Below, piece after piece: positions 1 through 10,168 of a stretch of DNA of 45,666 bases. Source of the DNA: Pseudogemmobacter humi. Lineage in GTDB: Bacteria; Pseudomonadota; Alphaproteobacteria; Rhodobacterales; Rhodobacteraceae. The stretch is from assembly GCF_900609055.1 (NCBI RefSeq), contig NZ_UXAW01000036.1:1-45666 (forward strand), in the 5' to 3' direction. The position numbers and the translations under genes are program-made. Each line of letters starts with the position of its first letter. Position 1 is the first letter of the stretch. The notes beneath the pieces are model-generated. The model did not search any database. It saw nothing but the letters and a program-made list of their open reading frames with translations, and had not been told where the DNA came from.

Positions 1-45
1 CACCCGATACGACCGGTGCCCGGAAACCTTCTTCTCAGCCATCAT
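1..45 (-). CDS. possible 5' end of a gene running off the left edge
   Basis: Reading leftward from tandem ATG codons at 45 and 42, the frame stays open to the window edge and gives 15 residues (MMAEKKVSGHRSYRV). It would be the next gene in the leftward small-gene series, about 50 bases after the stop of the 63-residue ORF. The frame is also open upstream of the two ATGs and there is no strong ribosome binding site, so the start is uncertain. No family is recognisable from so short a piece. Confidence 0.25.
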   Translation of the reverse strand, partial: MMAEKKVSGHRSYRV

Positions 46-95
46 GCTCGCCGCAACGGTCTTCTTCTGGCTATGATCCAGAACGAGTCCTGAGC

Positions 96-287
96 CTAGA
101 TACCCTCTTCGGCAACCTCCAGCCTCTGTAGCCATACCCGCAAGCCAGCTTCGATCCTTGCTTCGATATCAGCCGAGCGGAGATCATGCCGCAGCGCCAG
201 CTGTCCGACCAGTTCCGTGAGCCGCGGGTTTGCAGGGCCATAGATTGCCCAGTCATCAAGCGCCTGACGGTCCGGATGGCTGGCCAT
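96..287 (-). CDS. small hypothetical protein (63 aa)
   Basis: A 63-residue acidic protein beginning MASHPDRQALDDW. The ATG at 287 is chosen because a purine-rich GGGAG ribosome binding site lies just upstream; the same frame is open for much longer, but the extension is an antisense shadow of the phosphoesterase gene. The C-terminal half (ALRHDLRSADIEARIEAGLRVWLQRLE) is predicted helical. There are no cysteine motifs or membrane segments. It follows the phosphoesterase gene on the same strand after an 89-base gap and may be co-transcribed with it. I do not recognise the family. Confidence 0.6.
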   Translation of the reverse strand: MASHPDRQALDDWAIYGPANPRLTELVGQLALRHDLRSADIEARIEAGLRVWLQRLEVAEEGI

Positions 288-376
288 GGCCCTATCTCCC
301 TTGCGATACCCCGGATGCGACAAGGCTCGGGTTATCTTGCGCGACAAGGGCGATACCGCACCACCCCTGCCACCAG

Positions 377-1180
377 CTACACCTCCAGCACAAACGCCGG
401 ATCGAACCCCGCCTCTTCGCCCGGGTAGCCGCGCTGATTGGTGACGAAGCGGATCGGCCCGTGATCGCCCTGGCCGGTCCAGGCGTCGCCCTCGTGGCTG
501 TGCCCCCAGATCCAGCTGTGTATGTCGTGGGCCTTGGTCTCGTCCCACAGGTTGTTGGCGAACCCGGCGCTGAGCGCGCGATCCTGGTCGCGGCCGATCT
601 CGCGGGCGGGGTGAATGAGCTGCCGCACCGGCAGGTGGTGCGTCATGACGACGGTGGGGCCGGGATGTGGTTGCGCCAGGGCATCGAACACCGCAGCCTT
701 CTGTTCCGCATGCAGCACCAGCATGTCGGCCTTGGTGAAAAGCCGGCCGGGTGCGGTGCGAATGGCATGGTAGTCGTTGAGCAAGCGCGGGACGACAGTC
801 CGCGCCAGAGCTTCCAGCCCGGGATAGAGCTTGAAGTCGGTCCACAGCGTCGCGCCGACGATCCGCACCCCGGCGATCTGGGTCGAGGCCCCGTGCAGAA
901 CACGGATGTCGAGCCCTTCGGCATGCAGGGTGGCAATCTGCCGCGCTTCCTCGGCGAGAAGCTCCGACCAGATCGAGCCATAGGCCTCATGGTTGCCCCA
1001 GATGACCACAACCGGACAGCCGTACTTGCGCGCCGCCGCAGCCGGGATGTCCAGGTGACGACCGCGCGTGTGCGTGTCGCCTGCGATCAGAACCCCATCC
1101 ACCGGCGCGGACAGATCCGGCAGGTCAAAGCCGTCCCAGAATTCATCGTGAAGATCGCTCCAGACCAGAAACCGCGCCAT
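377..1180 (-). CDS. calcineurin-like metallophosphoesterase
   Basis: A 267-residue cytosolic protein with the complete two-metal phosphoesterase signature in order: SDLHDE near residue 8, GDTH near 34, WGNHE near 61, THH in the second half, and GHSH near the C-terminus. These residues normally bind the dinuclear Mn/Fe/Zn centre and hydrolyse phosphomono- or diesters; the substrate cannot be read from the sequence. There is no signal peptide or membrane segment. It starts 9 bases after the stop of the upstream 72-residue gene, so it looks like part of a leftward operon of small proteins. Such enzymes occur in mobile elements as well as housekeeping loci. The tRNA-proximal setting and short unknown neighbours favour an accessory role, but that is inference. 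Confidence 0.85.
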   Translation of the reverse strand: MARFLVWSDLHDEFWDGFDLPDLSAPVDGVLIAGDTHTRGRHLDIPAAAARKYGCPVVVIWGNHEAYGSIWSELLAEEARQIATLHAEGLDIRVLHGASTQIAGVRIVGATLWTDFKLYPGLEALARTVVPRLLNDYHAIRTAPGRLFTKADMLVLHAEQKAAVFDALAQPHPGPTVVMTHHLPVRQLIHPAREIGRDQDRALSAGFANNLWDETKAHDIHSWIWGHSHEGDAWTGQGDHGPIRFVTNQRGYPGEEAGFDPAFVLEV

Positions 1181-1189
1181 ACCGCCCGT

Positions 1190-1408
1190 TCACACAGAAA
1201 GTCCCGGGGCGATACCGTAGTCCGCCAGCGCGGACAGCACCACATCGACCCGGGTGATCCCCAATTCCTCGGCCTTGCGCATGATCTCGACCTGCACGCT
1301 CATCGGGACATGCAGTTCCATCACCGACTCGAAGTCGCTGTCCGGATTTGCCCGCAGGAACTCCAGCCAAGTGGTCATGCTCTGGATCCGATCCGCCACC
1401 GCGCTCAT
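1190..1408 (-). CDS. small hypothetical protein (72 aa), coupled to the ORF upstream
   Basis: A 72-residue protein (MSAVADRIQSMTTWLEFLRAN...). Its ATG at 1408 overlaps the TGA of the upstream 39-residue ORF in an ATGA arrangement typical of translational coupling. A second in-frame ATG (MTTWLEFL) lies ten codons in. The C-terminal part (MSVQVEIMRKAEELGITRVDVVLSALADYGI) has the spacing of a short helix-turn-helix or ribbon-helix-helix segment, but I cannot assign a family. It ends 9 bases before the metallophosphoesterase start. Coupling on both sides argues that it is a real gene. Confidence 0.6.
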   Translation of the reverse strand: MSAVADRIQSMTTWLEFLRANPDSDFESVMELHVPMSVQVEIMRKAEELGITRVDVVLSALADYGIAPGLSV

Positions 1409-1524
1409 AGCTTGATGTCCGAGGCCTGGGGCACGGTGTTCAGCTTCTCGTCGATTTGGCGCTTAAAGCTGTCTGTCTGCACCTGTGCCTGCAAGGCACA
1501 GATATTGTCGTGGTCGATGCCCAT
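1405..1524 (-). CDS. very small hypothetical protein (39 aa)
   Basis: A short frame beginning MGIDHDNICALQAQVQ, found by reading upstream of the next gene. The ATG at 1524 has a good purine-rich ribosome binding site (AAAGGAAG) about six bases upstream, and the stop overlaps the next start as ATGA. The product is hydrophilic and largely helical. No family is recognised. It is too short to judge from composition; the support is the ribosome binding site plus the coupled junction. Confidence 0.5.
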   Translation of the reverse strand: MGIDHDNICALQAQVQTDSFKRQIDEKLNTVPQASDIKL

Positions 1525-1553
1525 GACGACTTCCTTTCAATGTTACGGGCGGA

Positions 1554-1772
1554 CTACGCCGTCGGCGCGCTTCGGGGGCAGCGGCGATATGGTCTATCGT
1601 GGCCAAGAAACATTCGTTCAGTCAGGATCGGCTGTAGCGTCCGGGCGATCAGTAGCCACATGGCGATGTCGCGAGGCAGAGCCTCGAACCCTTGGGATTT
1701 GCGCTCCCCGACGCTAGGGCAGATCGAGGTGGGCTTCGGGGCGCCGACCGATTTTTGCTTTGCGGTCCTCAT
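1554..1772 (-). CDS. doubtful small ORF (72 aa) coupled to the zinc-ribbon gene
   Basis: A 72-residue frame starting MRTAKQKSVGAPKPTS whose ATG overlaps the stop of the upstream zinc-ribbon membrane protein gene (ATGA at 1769-1772). The composition is unremarkable and basic, with no recognisable domain. The coupling is its main support. It could equally be a chance frame in a 245-base spacer. Confidence 0.35.
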   Translation of the reverse strand: MRTAKQKSVGAPKPTSICPSVGERKSQGFEALPRDIAMWLLIARTLQPILTERMFLGHDRPYRRCPRSAPTA

Positions 1773-2089
1773 CTATACCAACCTTCCGGCATGCGGGGGA
1801 TCACGTAGCGCAAGAACAGACCGACACCACCTGAGAACAGCATGAAAGGCGAAAGGAGCAGAAAGCCGATCAGCCCGTCGAACCAGGTTGTCGAGTAGTC
1901 TGACGCCACCCATGTGCCAAAGACCATGCCTGCAACGATAAAAAATGCCGCCATTCCCAGCATGAAGGTCGACGCCCGCCGCCAGCTCTCGACCGAACGG
2001 CCCCACACGCCCCGGACCGCCCCGCAGGCAGGGCAGATAGAAGCCTCGGCGTGGATTTCTGTCATGCAATGCGGACATTGCGATGGCAT
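1769..2089 (-). CDS. zinc-ribbon membrane protein (106 aa)
   Basis: The N-terminus carries two CxxC knuckles (CPHC at residues 5-8 and CPAC at about 19-22), the pattern of a small rubredoxin-like zinc ribbon. Two hydrophobic segments follow, at about residues 42-62 (FMLGMAAFFIVAGMVFGTWVA) and 73-95 (LIGFLLLSPFMLFSGGVGLFL). A GAGGAGG ribbon-binding sequence lies about seven bases before the ATG at 2089. The likely topology is cytosolic ribbon plus membrane hairpin; the function is unknown. It is divergent from the XRE regulator at 2163, so the shared 70-base spacer probably carries both promoters. Confidence 0.7.
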   Translation of the reverse strand: MPSQCPHCMTEIHAEASICPACGAVRGVWGRSVESWRRASTFMLGMAAFFIVAGMVFGTWVASDYSTTWFDGLIGFLLLSPFMLFSGGVGLFLRYVIPRMPEGWYR

Positions 2090-2108
2090 GGCGGCCTCCT
2101 CGATGCCG

Positions 2109-2136
2109 AATGTATCTTAAAACAGGTAGAGTTAAA
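2109..2136 (-). promoter_or_regulatory. putative leftward promoter for the small-gene operon
   Basis: Read on the minus strand, TTTAAC (2136-2131) and TACATT (2114-2109) are separated by 16 bases, a plausible -35/-10 pair. It points at the zinc-ribbon gene and lies beside the XRE operator palindrome, so the divergent repressor could control it. Similarity to consensus is only moderate. Confidence 0.3.
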
Positions 2137-2144
2137 AGCGTCGG

Positions 2145-2163
2145 TGCACAATAGCATTGTGCA
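2145..2163. promoter_or_regulatory. palindromic operator overlapping the XRE start codon
   Basis: A perfect inverted repeat, TGCACAAT-AGC-ATTGTGCA, whose last base is the A of the ATG of the XRE regulator. No Shine-Dalgarno sequence fits between the palindrome and the start. The length and symmetry suit a dimeric helix-turn-helix repressor, so autoregulation is the obvious reading. That is inferred from position, not shown. Confidence 0.6.
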
Positions 2164-2390
2164 TGAAGGCCACCCCCAGAAGCCCCCTGCGAGACATCGT
2201 GGCGCGGAACATGCGCAGGCTTCGGGCTGAGCGCGGCTGGTCGCAGGAGCATCTGGCGCACGAGTGTGGGTTAAACCGGACCTATCTCAGCGCAGTCGAA
2301 AGGTCGGAACAGAACATTTCCATCGACAACCTCTATCGGGTCGCGCAAGGGCTGGGTGTCGAGGGCTGGATGTTGCTCAAGGGGGACTGA
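2163..2390 (+). CDS. XRE-family helix-turn-helix regulator (75 aa)
   Basis: The protein is essentially one DNA-binding domain of the Cro/C1 type. The first helices (LRDIVARNMRRLRAERGW) are followed by SQEHLAHECGLNRTYLSAVERSEQ, the classic turn and recognition helix, and then NISIDNLYRVAQGLGV. I start at the ATG at 2163; an upstream TTG gives two more residues but would lie inside the operator palindrome. There is no effector domain, as in repressors of mobile elements and restriction or toxin modules. It is divergent from the leftward small-gene operon and its 3' end overlaps the tail of the opposing RHH-like ORF. Confidence 0.9.
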   Translation: MKATPRSPLRDIVARNMRRLRAERGWSQEHLAHECGLNRTYLSAVERSEQNISIDNLYRVAQGLGVEGWMLLKGD

Positions 2391-2632
2391 TCCCGGATGT
2401 CACGGGATGCTGCCGCCTCCGTTGAATCTTGTGGCGGCGACTGTTCGATCATCATGGCTTTAGGGTGCCGATCTTCTGCTGGCCCGACCAGTTCCCCATG
2501 CTCGTCCAAGATCACGAACACGGCTTTGGACGGGTCGAGGAATCTTCGCTGTTCGATTTTATCAAGTAGCCGCAGGGCAAGCGAGGGCGGCATATAGGCT
2601 TCAAACCGTAAGCGACCGCTTGTCCCCAGCAA
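2333..2632 (-). CDS. ribbon-helix-helix-like protein, start uncertain
   Basis: The N-terminal third has the layout of a ribbon-helix-helix (CopG/ParD-type) DNA-binding fold: a short strand (RLRFEAYM), helix A (PSLALRLLDKIEQRR), a turn, then helix B (DPSKAVFVILDEH). The tail is low-complexity and overlaps the XRE gene's 3' end by 58 bases in the opposite direction. The only in-frame starts are a TTG at 2632 and an internal ATG at 2593 that would cut off the strand. A different frame upstream (2601-2759) reads like the end of another protein. The gene may be a remnant or an orphan antitoxin-like regulator. Confidence 0.45.
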   Translation of the reverse strand: MLGTSGRLRFEAYMPPSLALRLLDKIEQRRFLDPSKAVFVILDEHGELVGPAEDRHPKAMMIEQSPPQDSTEAAASRDIRDQSPLSNIQPSTPSPCATR

Positions 2633-2759
2633 TCATGCCGACGAAGCGCGGCGCTGCGTCCGAGCAGTCGCTTTCGGTGACACCACATAGAAAGGGAAAA
2701 TCCGAGCGGCGAGCACTGATCGCCTCATCGATCTGACCGGTTAAGGCGCTGATCAGCCT
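2601..2759 (-). pseudogene. possible gene remnant in the tRNA-proximal spacer
   Basis: This frame is open for 52 codons from just after a TGA at 2762 to a TGA at 2601. It encodes a protein-like stretch containing DEAISARRSDFPFLCGV and ending in MIAGDKRSLTV. It has no start codon before the late ATG at 2636. The same frame beyond the TGA (AEFSGRIALVRNSQT) also reads like protein. This is consistent with a decayed gene but not decisive. No family is recognised. Confidence 0.25.
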
Positions 2760-2838
2760 TCAAGTCTGGGAGTTCCGCACCAAGGCGATCCGTCCAGAAA
2801 ACTCAGCCAGAAGAGCTCACGCCCCCGCCCGAGGAGCC

Positions 2839-2857
2839 GCCTTTTGGAACAAAAGGC
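2839..2857. terminator. hairpin downstream of tRNA-Pro
   Basis: A perfect stem GCCTTTTG / CAAAAGGC with a three-base loop, about 30 bases past the tRNA 3' end on the minus strand. There is no clear T-tract, so it could aid tRNA 3' processing or mark a junction rather than act as an intrinsic terminator. Confidence 0.35.
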
Positions 2858-2887
2858 AAGACTTTGTGAAACTTCACAGCGGGAAAT

Positions 2888-2964
2888 TGGTCGGAGCGAG
2901 AGGATTCGAACCTCCGACCCCCTGCTCCCGAAGCAGGTGCGCTACCAGGCTGCGCTACGCTCCG
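2888..2964 (-). tRNA. tRNA-Pro (anticodon CGG)
   Basis: A 77-base cloverleaf on the minus strand. The acceptor stem CGGAGCG pairs with CGCTCCG, followed by discriminator A and an encoded CCA (2890-2888). The D arm reads GCGCAGCCTGGTAGCGC. The anticodon stem CCTGC/GCAGG closes the loop TTCGGGA, giving CGG. The T arm contains GGTTCGAATCC. It decodes CCG proline codons, which are common in this GC-rich genome. Its 3' end faces the accessory-looking genes at 1-2887, the usual geometry for island integration at a tRNA gene. Confidence 0.97.
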
Positions 2965-3017
2965 ACCGTGGGCGCGGGATTAGACGGTTGCCGCAGAAGA
3001 TGCAAGGGGGAACGCAA

Positions 3018-3045
3018 GCGCGCGGGAGAAAGCTCTCCCGCGCGC
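3018..3045 (-). terminator. terminator hairpin after leuB
   Basis: A perfect 12-bp inverted repeat (GCGCGCGGGAGA / TCTCCCGCGCGC) with a four-base loop, starting 8 bases past the leuB stop. It is very GC-rich and lacks a good T-tract. It sits between leuB and tRNA-Pro, both read leftward. Confidence 0.65.
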
Positions 3046-3052
3046 GGCGAAA

Positions 3053-4159
3053 TCAGAGGCTTGCGTCCAGGGCGGCGAGGATGGCGTCGCCCATCTGGCC
3101 GGTCGTGACCGGGGTGCCGCCCTCGGGGCCCATCAGATCGGCGGTGCGCACGCCGTCGGCCAGCACCTTCTCGACCGCTTTCTCGACACGTGTCGCCTCG
3201 TCGCCGAGGTCGAAGGAATAGCGCAGCGCCATCGCGAACGACAGGATGCAGGCGATCGGGTTGGCCTTGCCTTGCCCGGCGATGTCGGGGGCCGAGCCGT
3301 GAACGGGCTCATAGAGTGCCTTCGGACGGCCGTTCGCCATCGGCGCGCCGAGCGAGGCCGAGGGCAGCATGCCGAGCGAGCCGGTCAGCATCGCCGCCGC
3401 ATCCGACAGCAGGTCGCCGAACAGGTTGTCGGTCACGATCACATCGAACTGTTTCGGCCAGCGGCAAAGCTGCATCGCGCCGGCGTCGGCATACATATGC
3501 GACAGCTGAACATCCGGGTAATCGCGGTCGTGAACTTCCTGCACCACCTCGCGCCAGAGGATGCCGGATTCCATCACATTGGCCTTCTCCATCGAGCAGA
3601 CCTTGTTCGAGCGGCGCCGCGCCAGTTCAAACGCCGATTTCGCCACGCGGGCGATCTCGGATTCGGTGTAACGCTGGGTGTTGATGCCGACGCGCTCGTT
3701 GCCCTCTTTGAAGATGCCACGCGGCTCGCCGAAATAGACGCCGCTGGTCAGCTCACGCACGATCACGATATCCAGCCCGGCCACCACCTCGCGCTTGAGC
3801 GAGGAGAAATCCGCCAGCGCGTCGAAGCACTGCGCCGGGCGCAGGTTCGAGAACAGGTCCATCTCCTTGCGCAGGCGCAGCAGGCCGCGCTCGGGCTTCA
3901 CGCTGAAATCCAGCTTGTCGTATTTCGGGCCGCCGACCGCGCCGAGCAGAACGGCGTCCACCGCCTGCGCCTTCGCCATGGTGGCGTCGGTCAGCGGTGT
4001 GCCGTGGGCGTCATAAGCGCAGCCGCCGACCAGATCCTCGGAGACATCGAAGGCAATGCCGCGCTTGTCGCCCATCCAGGCGATGACTTTCCTGACCTCG
4101 GCCATGACTTCGGGGCCGATGCCGTCGCCGGCGAGGATCAGAATGGAGGGGTTGGCCAT
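3053..4159 (-). CDS. leuB: 3-isopropylmalate dehydrogenase
   Basis: A 368-residue cytosolic enzyme that oxidatively decarboxylates 3-isopropylmalate with NAD+ in leucine synthesis. The N-terminus [14 protein letters not shown] is the family signature. Further typical segments are [15 protein letters not shown]-like [25 protein letters not shown] with catalytic Arg/Tyr, [14 protein letters not shown], and the NAD-binding [21 protein letters not shown] 4159 is used because the family starts just before this strand; an in-frame extension of 20 residues is Pro/Arg-rich and unlike the family. The other leu genes are not in the window. A strong hairpin follows the stop. Confidence 0.97.
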   Translation of the reverse strand: MANPSILILAGDGIGPEVMAEVRKVIAWMGDKRGIAFDVSEDLVGGCAYDAHGTPLTDATMAKAQAVDAVLLGAVGGPKYDKLDFSVKPERGLLRLRKEMDLFSNLRPAQCFDALADFSSLKREVVAGLDIVIVRELTSGVYFGEPRGIFKEGNERVGINTQRYTESEIARVAKSAFELARRRSNKVCSMEKANVMESGILWREVVQEVHDRDYPDVQLSHMYADAGAMQLCRWPKQFDVIVTDNLFGDLLSDAAAMLTGSLGMLPSASLGAPMANGRPKALYEPVHGSAPDIAGQGKANPIACILSFAMALRYSFDLGDEATRVEKAVEKVLADGVRTADLMGPEGGTPVTTGQMGDAILAALDASL

Positions 4160-4228
4160 CGGGGCGCTCCGTTTCAGGGGGATCGCGCGCGGGCTAGCCC
4201 AAGGCCGCCCCGCGGTCAAGCGGCGGAC

Positions 4229-7980
<3,752 letters not shown>

Positions 7981-8033
7981 GGTTCCGCCGAAGTCTGAAT
8001 GCGCGGACCCTATGGCGGATTTTACCTGGTGTG

Positions 8034-8065
8034 AAATTCATAATTCTGGAGAGGATTATGAATTT
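8034..8065. promoter_or_regulatory. AT-rich palindrome between flgI and metH
   Basis: A perfect 11-bp inverted repeat (AAATTCATAAT / ATTATGAATTT) around a 10-base centre, in an otherwise GC-rich genome. It starts 54 bases upstream of the metH start and 10 bases past the flgI stop. It contains CATAAT, which could serve as a -10 element. Possible readings are an operator for a methionine-pathway regulator or a weak terminator for the flagellar operon; I favour operator/promoter. Confidence 0.45.
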
Positions 8066-8074
8066 TATAGAATA

Positions 8075-9175
8075 TCATTGGATCACGAATTCCGCGTGCA
8101 GCGCCCCGGCGGCGTGGATGCTTTTCAGGATGTCGATCATGTCATGCGGCTGCACGCCAAGCGCGTTCAGCCCCGCCACCACCTCGGACAGATTTGTGCC
8201 GCCCGCCACCTCGGCAAGGCCACTGCCTTCGGTCGCGATCTCGGCCGAGCTGCGCGGCACGACGACGGTTTCGCCCTCGGAAAACGGGTTGGGCTGCACC
8301 ACGACGGGACGCTCCTCGACCCTGAGCGTCAGATTGCCCTGGGCCACCGCCACGCGGCTGATGCGGACATCGGCGCCGATCACGATGGTGCCCGAACGCT
8401 GATCCACCACCACCCGGGCGCGGGTTTCCGGATCGACCCGCAGGGATTCGATCCTGGCGATAGCATGGGCGGGAGAGCCGCCGCCGATCCGGCTCAGGTC
8501 CAGCGCGATTGTGCCACCGTCCAGCATCGCGGCCGACCTTCCGCCGAATTCCCGGTTGATCGCCTGTTCGATCCGCGCCGCCGTGGTGAAATCCGCCGTT
8601 TTCAACGCCAGCCGCAGCACCGACACCTGGGTGAAATCAAAGGTGACCTCACGCTCTACCCGCGCGCCCGAGGGAATGGTGCCCGCTGTCGGCACGCCCT
8701 GGACCACCCGTGCGGCCTTGCCCTCGGCCGAGATGCCGCCAGCGATGATCGTTCCCTGCGCAACCGCATAGATCTGCCCGTCGGCGCCGTTCAGGGGCGT
8801 CATCACCAGCGTGCCGCCGAGCAAGCTTTTGGCATCGCCGATGGCCGAGACGGTGACATCGATCCGCGCGCCCGCACGGGCGAAGGGAGGCAGCGTCGCA
8901 GTGACGAAAACCGCGGCCACGTTTTTCGGCCTGTAATCCTCGCCCGCGACGTTGACACCCAGCCGTTCCAGCAGGTTGGCCATGATCTCTTCGGTGAAAG
9001 GCGAATTGCGAATCCCGTCGCCGGTGCCGTTCAGCCCCACCACAAGGCCATAGCCGACCAGGTCATTGCCACGCACGCCGTCGATTTCGACAAGATCCTT
9101 GATGCGCACCGGCTCGGCCCCGACCGGAGGACCGGCAAGCCAGAGGAAGGCCAGCGCCAGAAAAAGGCGGATCAC
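8075..9175 (-). CDS. flgI: flagellar P-ring protein FlgI
   Basis: 366 residues with a Sec signal peptide (hydrophobic LFLALAFLWLAG, cleavage after ...PVGA) followed by the family opening EPVRIKDLVEIDGVRGNDLVGYGLVVGLNGTGD. The length is normal for FlgI, which forms the periplasmic ring bushing of the rod. The start is a GTG at 9175 that overlaps the flgL stop (GTGA). It is the last flagellar gene in a flgE-flgK-flgL-flgI run. Confidence 0.96.
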   Translation of the reverse strand: MIRLFLALAFLWLAGPPVGAEPVRIKDLVEIDGVRGNDLVGYGLVVGLNGTGDGIRNSPFTEEIMANLLERLGVNVAGEDYRPKNVAAVFVTATLPPFARAGARIDVTVSAIGDAKSLLGGTLVMTPLNGADGQIYAVAQGTIIAGGISAEGKAARVVQGVPTAGTIPSGARVEREVTFDFTQVSVLRLALKTADFTTAARIEQAINREFGGRSAAMLDGGTIALDLSRIGGGSPAHAIARIESLRVDPETRARVVVDQRSGTIVIGADVRISRVAVAQGNLTLRVEERPVVVQPNPFSEGETVVVPRSSAEIATEGSGLAEVAGGTNLSEVVAGLNALGVQPHDMIDILKSIHAAGALHAEFVIQ

Positions 9176-10167
9176 CGCAGATACTCCGTCAGGCTGAGGC
9201 GCGAGAGCCGTGCGGTTATGGTGTAGAAAGCATCCAGCCGGCTTTCCAGATCCTCAAGCCGCACGGTGGCCTCGTAGGGATCGGCCTCGATCAGCGCGGT
9301 TCGCGCAAGCGTAAGCGCAGACTTCTCAGCCGAATTACGGGCCTGGGCGCGGGAAAGCTGCTCTTCGGTGGTGCCGATGCGGCCGGCAAGAACCGCCCGC
9401 GCATCCGAGGACGACTGAAGATCGACCCCCGCGCCCAAGGCAAAGGCCGCCCGTGCCGCGTGATCGCCTGCAAGCAACCCGCGGTCGAGCAGCGCCACTT
9501 TGGCAAAACCGGCGAGGGTTTCCCGGATCGCGGGATCAAGCGCGGTGAAGGGCAGGGATGCCGTCTCGCCTGCCGCGACCGCGATCCCCCCCACGGGCGC
9601 ACCGCCCGTATAAAGCGCCTCATAGCCGGCGCCAGCGAACCAGGAATCGACGGCCGCGGAAATATCTTCGGGCGTCGCTACTCCGGCGATTGCGGTTTCC
9701 AGCGCGCCGAGAATGCTTTGCGCATCGGGCAGCGGTGCAACGGCGGAATTTACCCCGCCGAAGACCGGACGTTCAGAAACCCGGGTGTTGAGCGCCGCGA
9801 TGACGGTCTCGAAATCCCGCATCCCGCTGGATGTCACCGCAGCCAGTTGCGGGGCGCTGAGACCGCTGGCCGTGCTCAGAAGATTGCTCCCAAGCTGCTC
9901 TGCCGCCTGCGAGATCATCGCCAGTGCGCTTTGCATCGCGCTGGCGGTCAGCGTCAGTTCGCTGGTCGCGGCCGTATAGCCGGAGATCCGGGCCAGCGCA
10001 TGATCGGTCGCGGCCAGCCGGCCGAAATCGCCCCGCAGCGTGGCGCCGGTATCGGCCTGTTTGCCGGTAGCCATCTCCTGCGTGGTCGCCTGAAGTTTCG
10101 CCCGCAGATCGGCGCCCTGACGCACCAGCGCCGGGGTCAGGAACGGGTTCGAGCTGATACGGTCCAT
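9172..10167 (-). CDS. flgL: flagellar hook-filament junction protein FlgL
   Basis: 331 residues with flagellin-like helical ends: the N-terminal segment SNPFLTPALVRQGADLRAKLQATTQEMATGKQADTG and C-terminal coiled-coil LEDLESRLDAFYTITARLSRLSLTEYLR. The middle is variable and Ala-rich, as in alphaproteobacterial FlgL. Position directly after flgK (one-base gap) and before flgI supports the call over flagellin. It joins hook to filament outside the cell and is exported by the flagellar type III system, so there is no signal peptide. Confidence 0.88.
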   Translation of the reverse strand: MDRISSNPFLTPALVRQGADLRAKLQATTQEMATGKQADTGATLRGDFGRLAATDHALARISGYTAATSELTLTASAMQSALAMISQAAEQLGSNLLSTASGLSAPQLAAVTSSGMRDFETVIAALNTRVSERPVFGGVNSAVAPLPDAQSILGALETAIAGVATPEDISAAVDSWFAGAGYEALYTGGAPVGGIAVAAGETASLPFTALDPAIRETLAGFAKVALLDRGLLAGDHAARAAFALGAGVDLQSSSDARAVLAGRIGTTEEQLSRAQARNSAEKSALTLARTALIEADPYEATVRLEDLESRLDAFYTITARLSRLSLTEYLR

Positions 10168-10168
10168 C

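Noticed and set aside
96-845. Full 249-codon frame ending in the 63-residue protein
   Set aside because: Everything before codon 187 is antisense-like shadow of the phosphoesterase gene on the same strand; only the 3' part has its own start and ribosome binding site.
2880-2970. Direct repeat of the tRNA-Pro 3' end as an att site
   Set aside because: No second copy of the tRNA 3' segment was found in the left 2.9 kb; the other end of any island would be outside the window.
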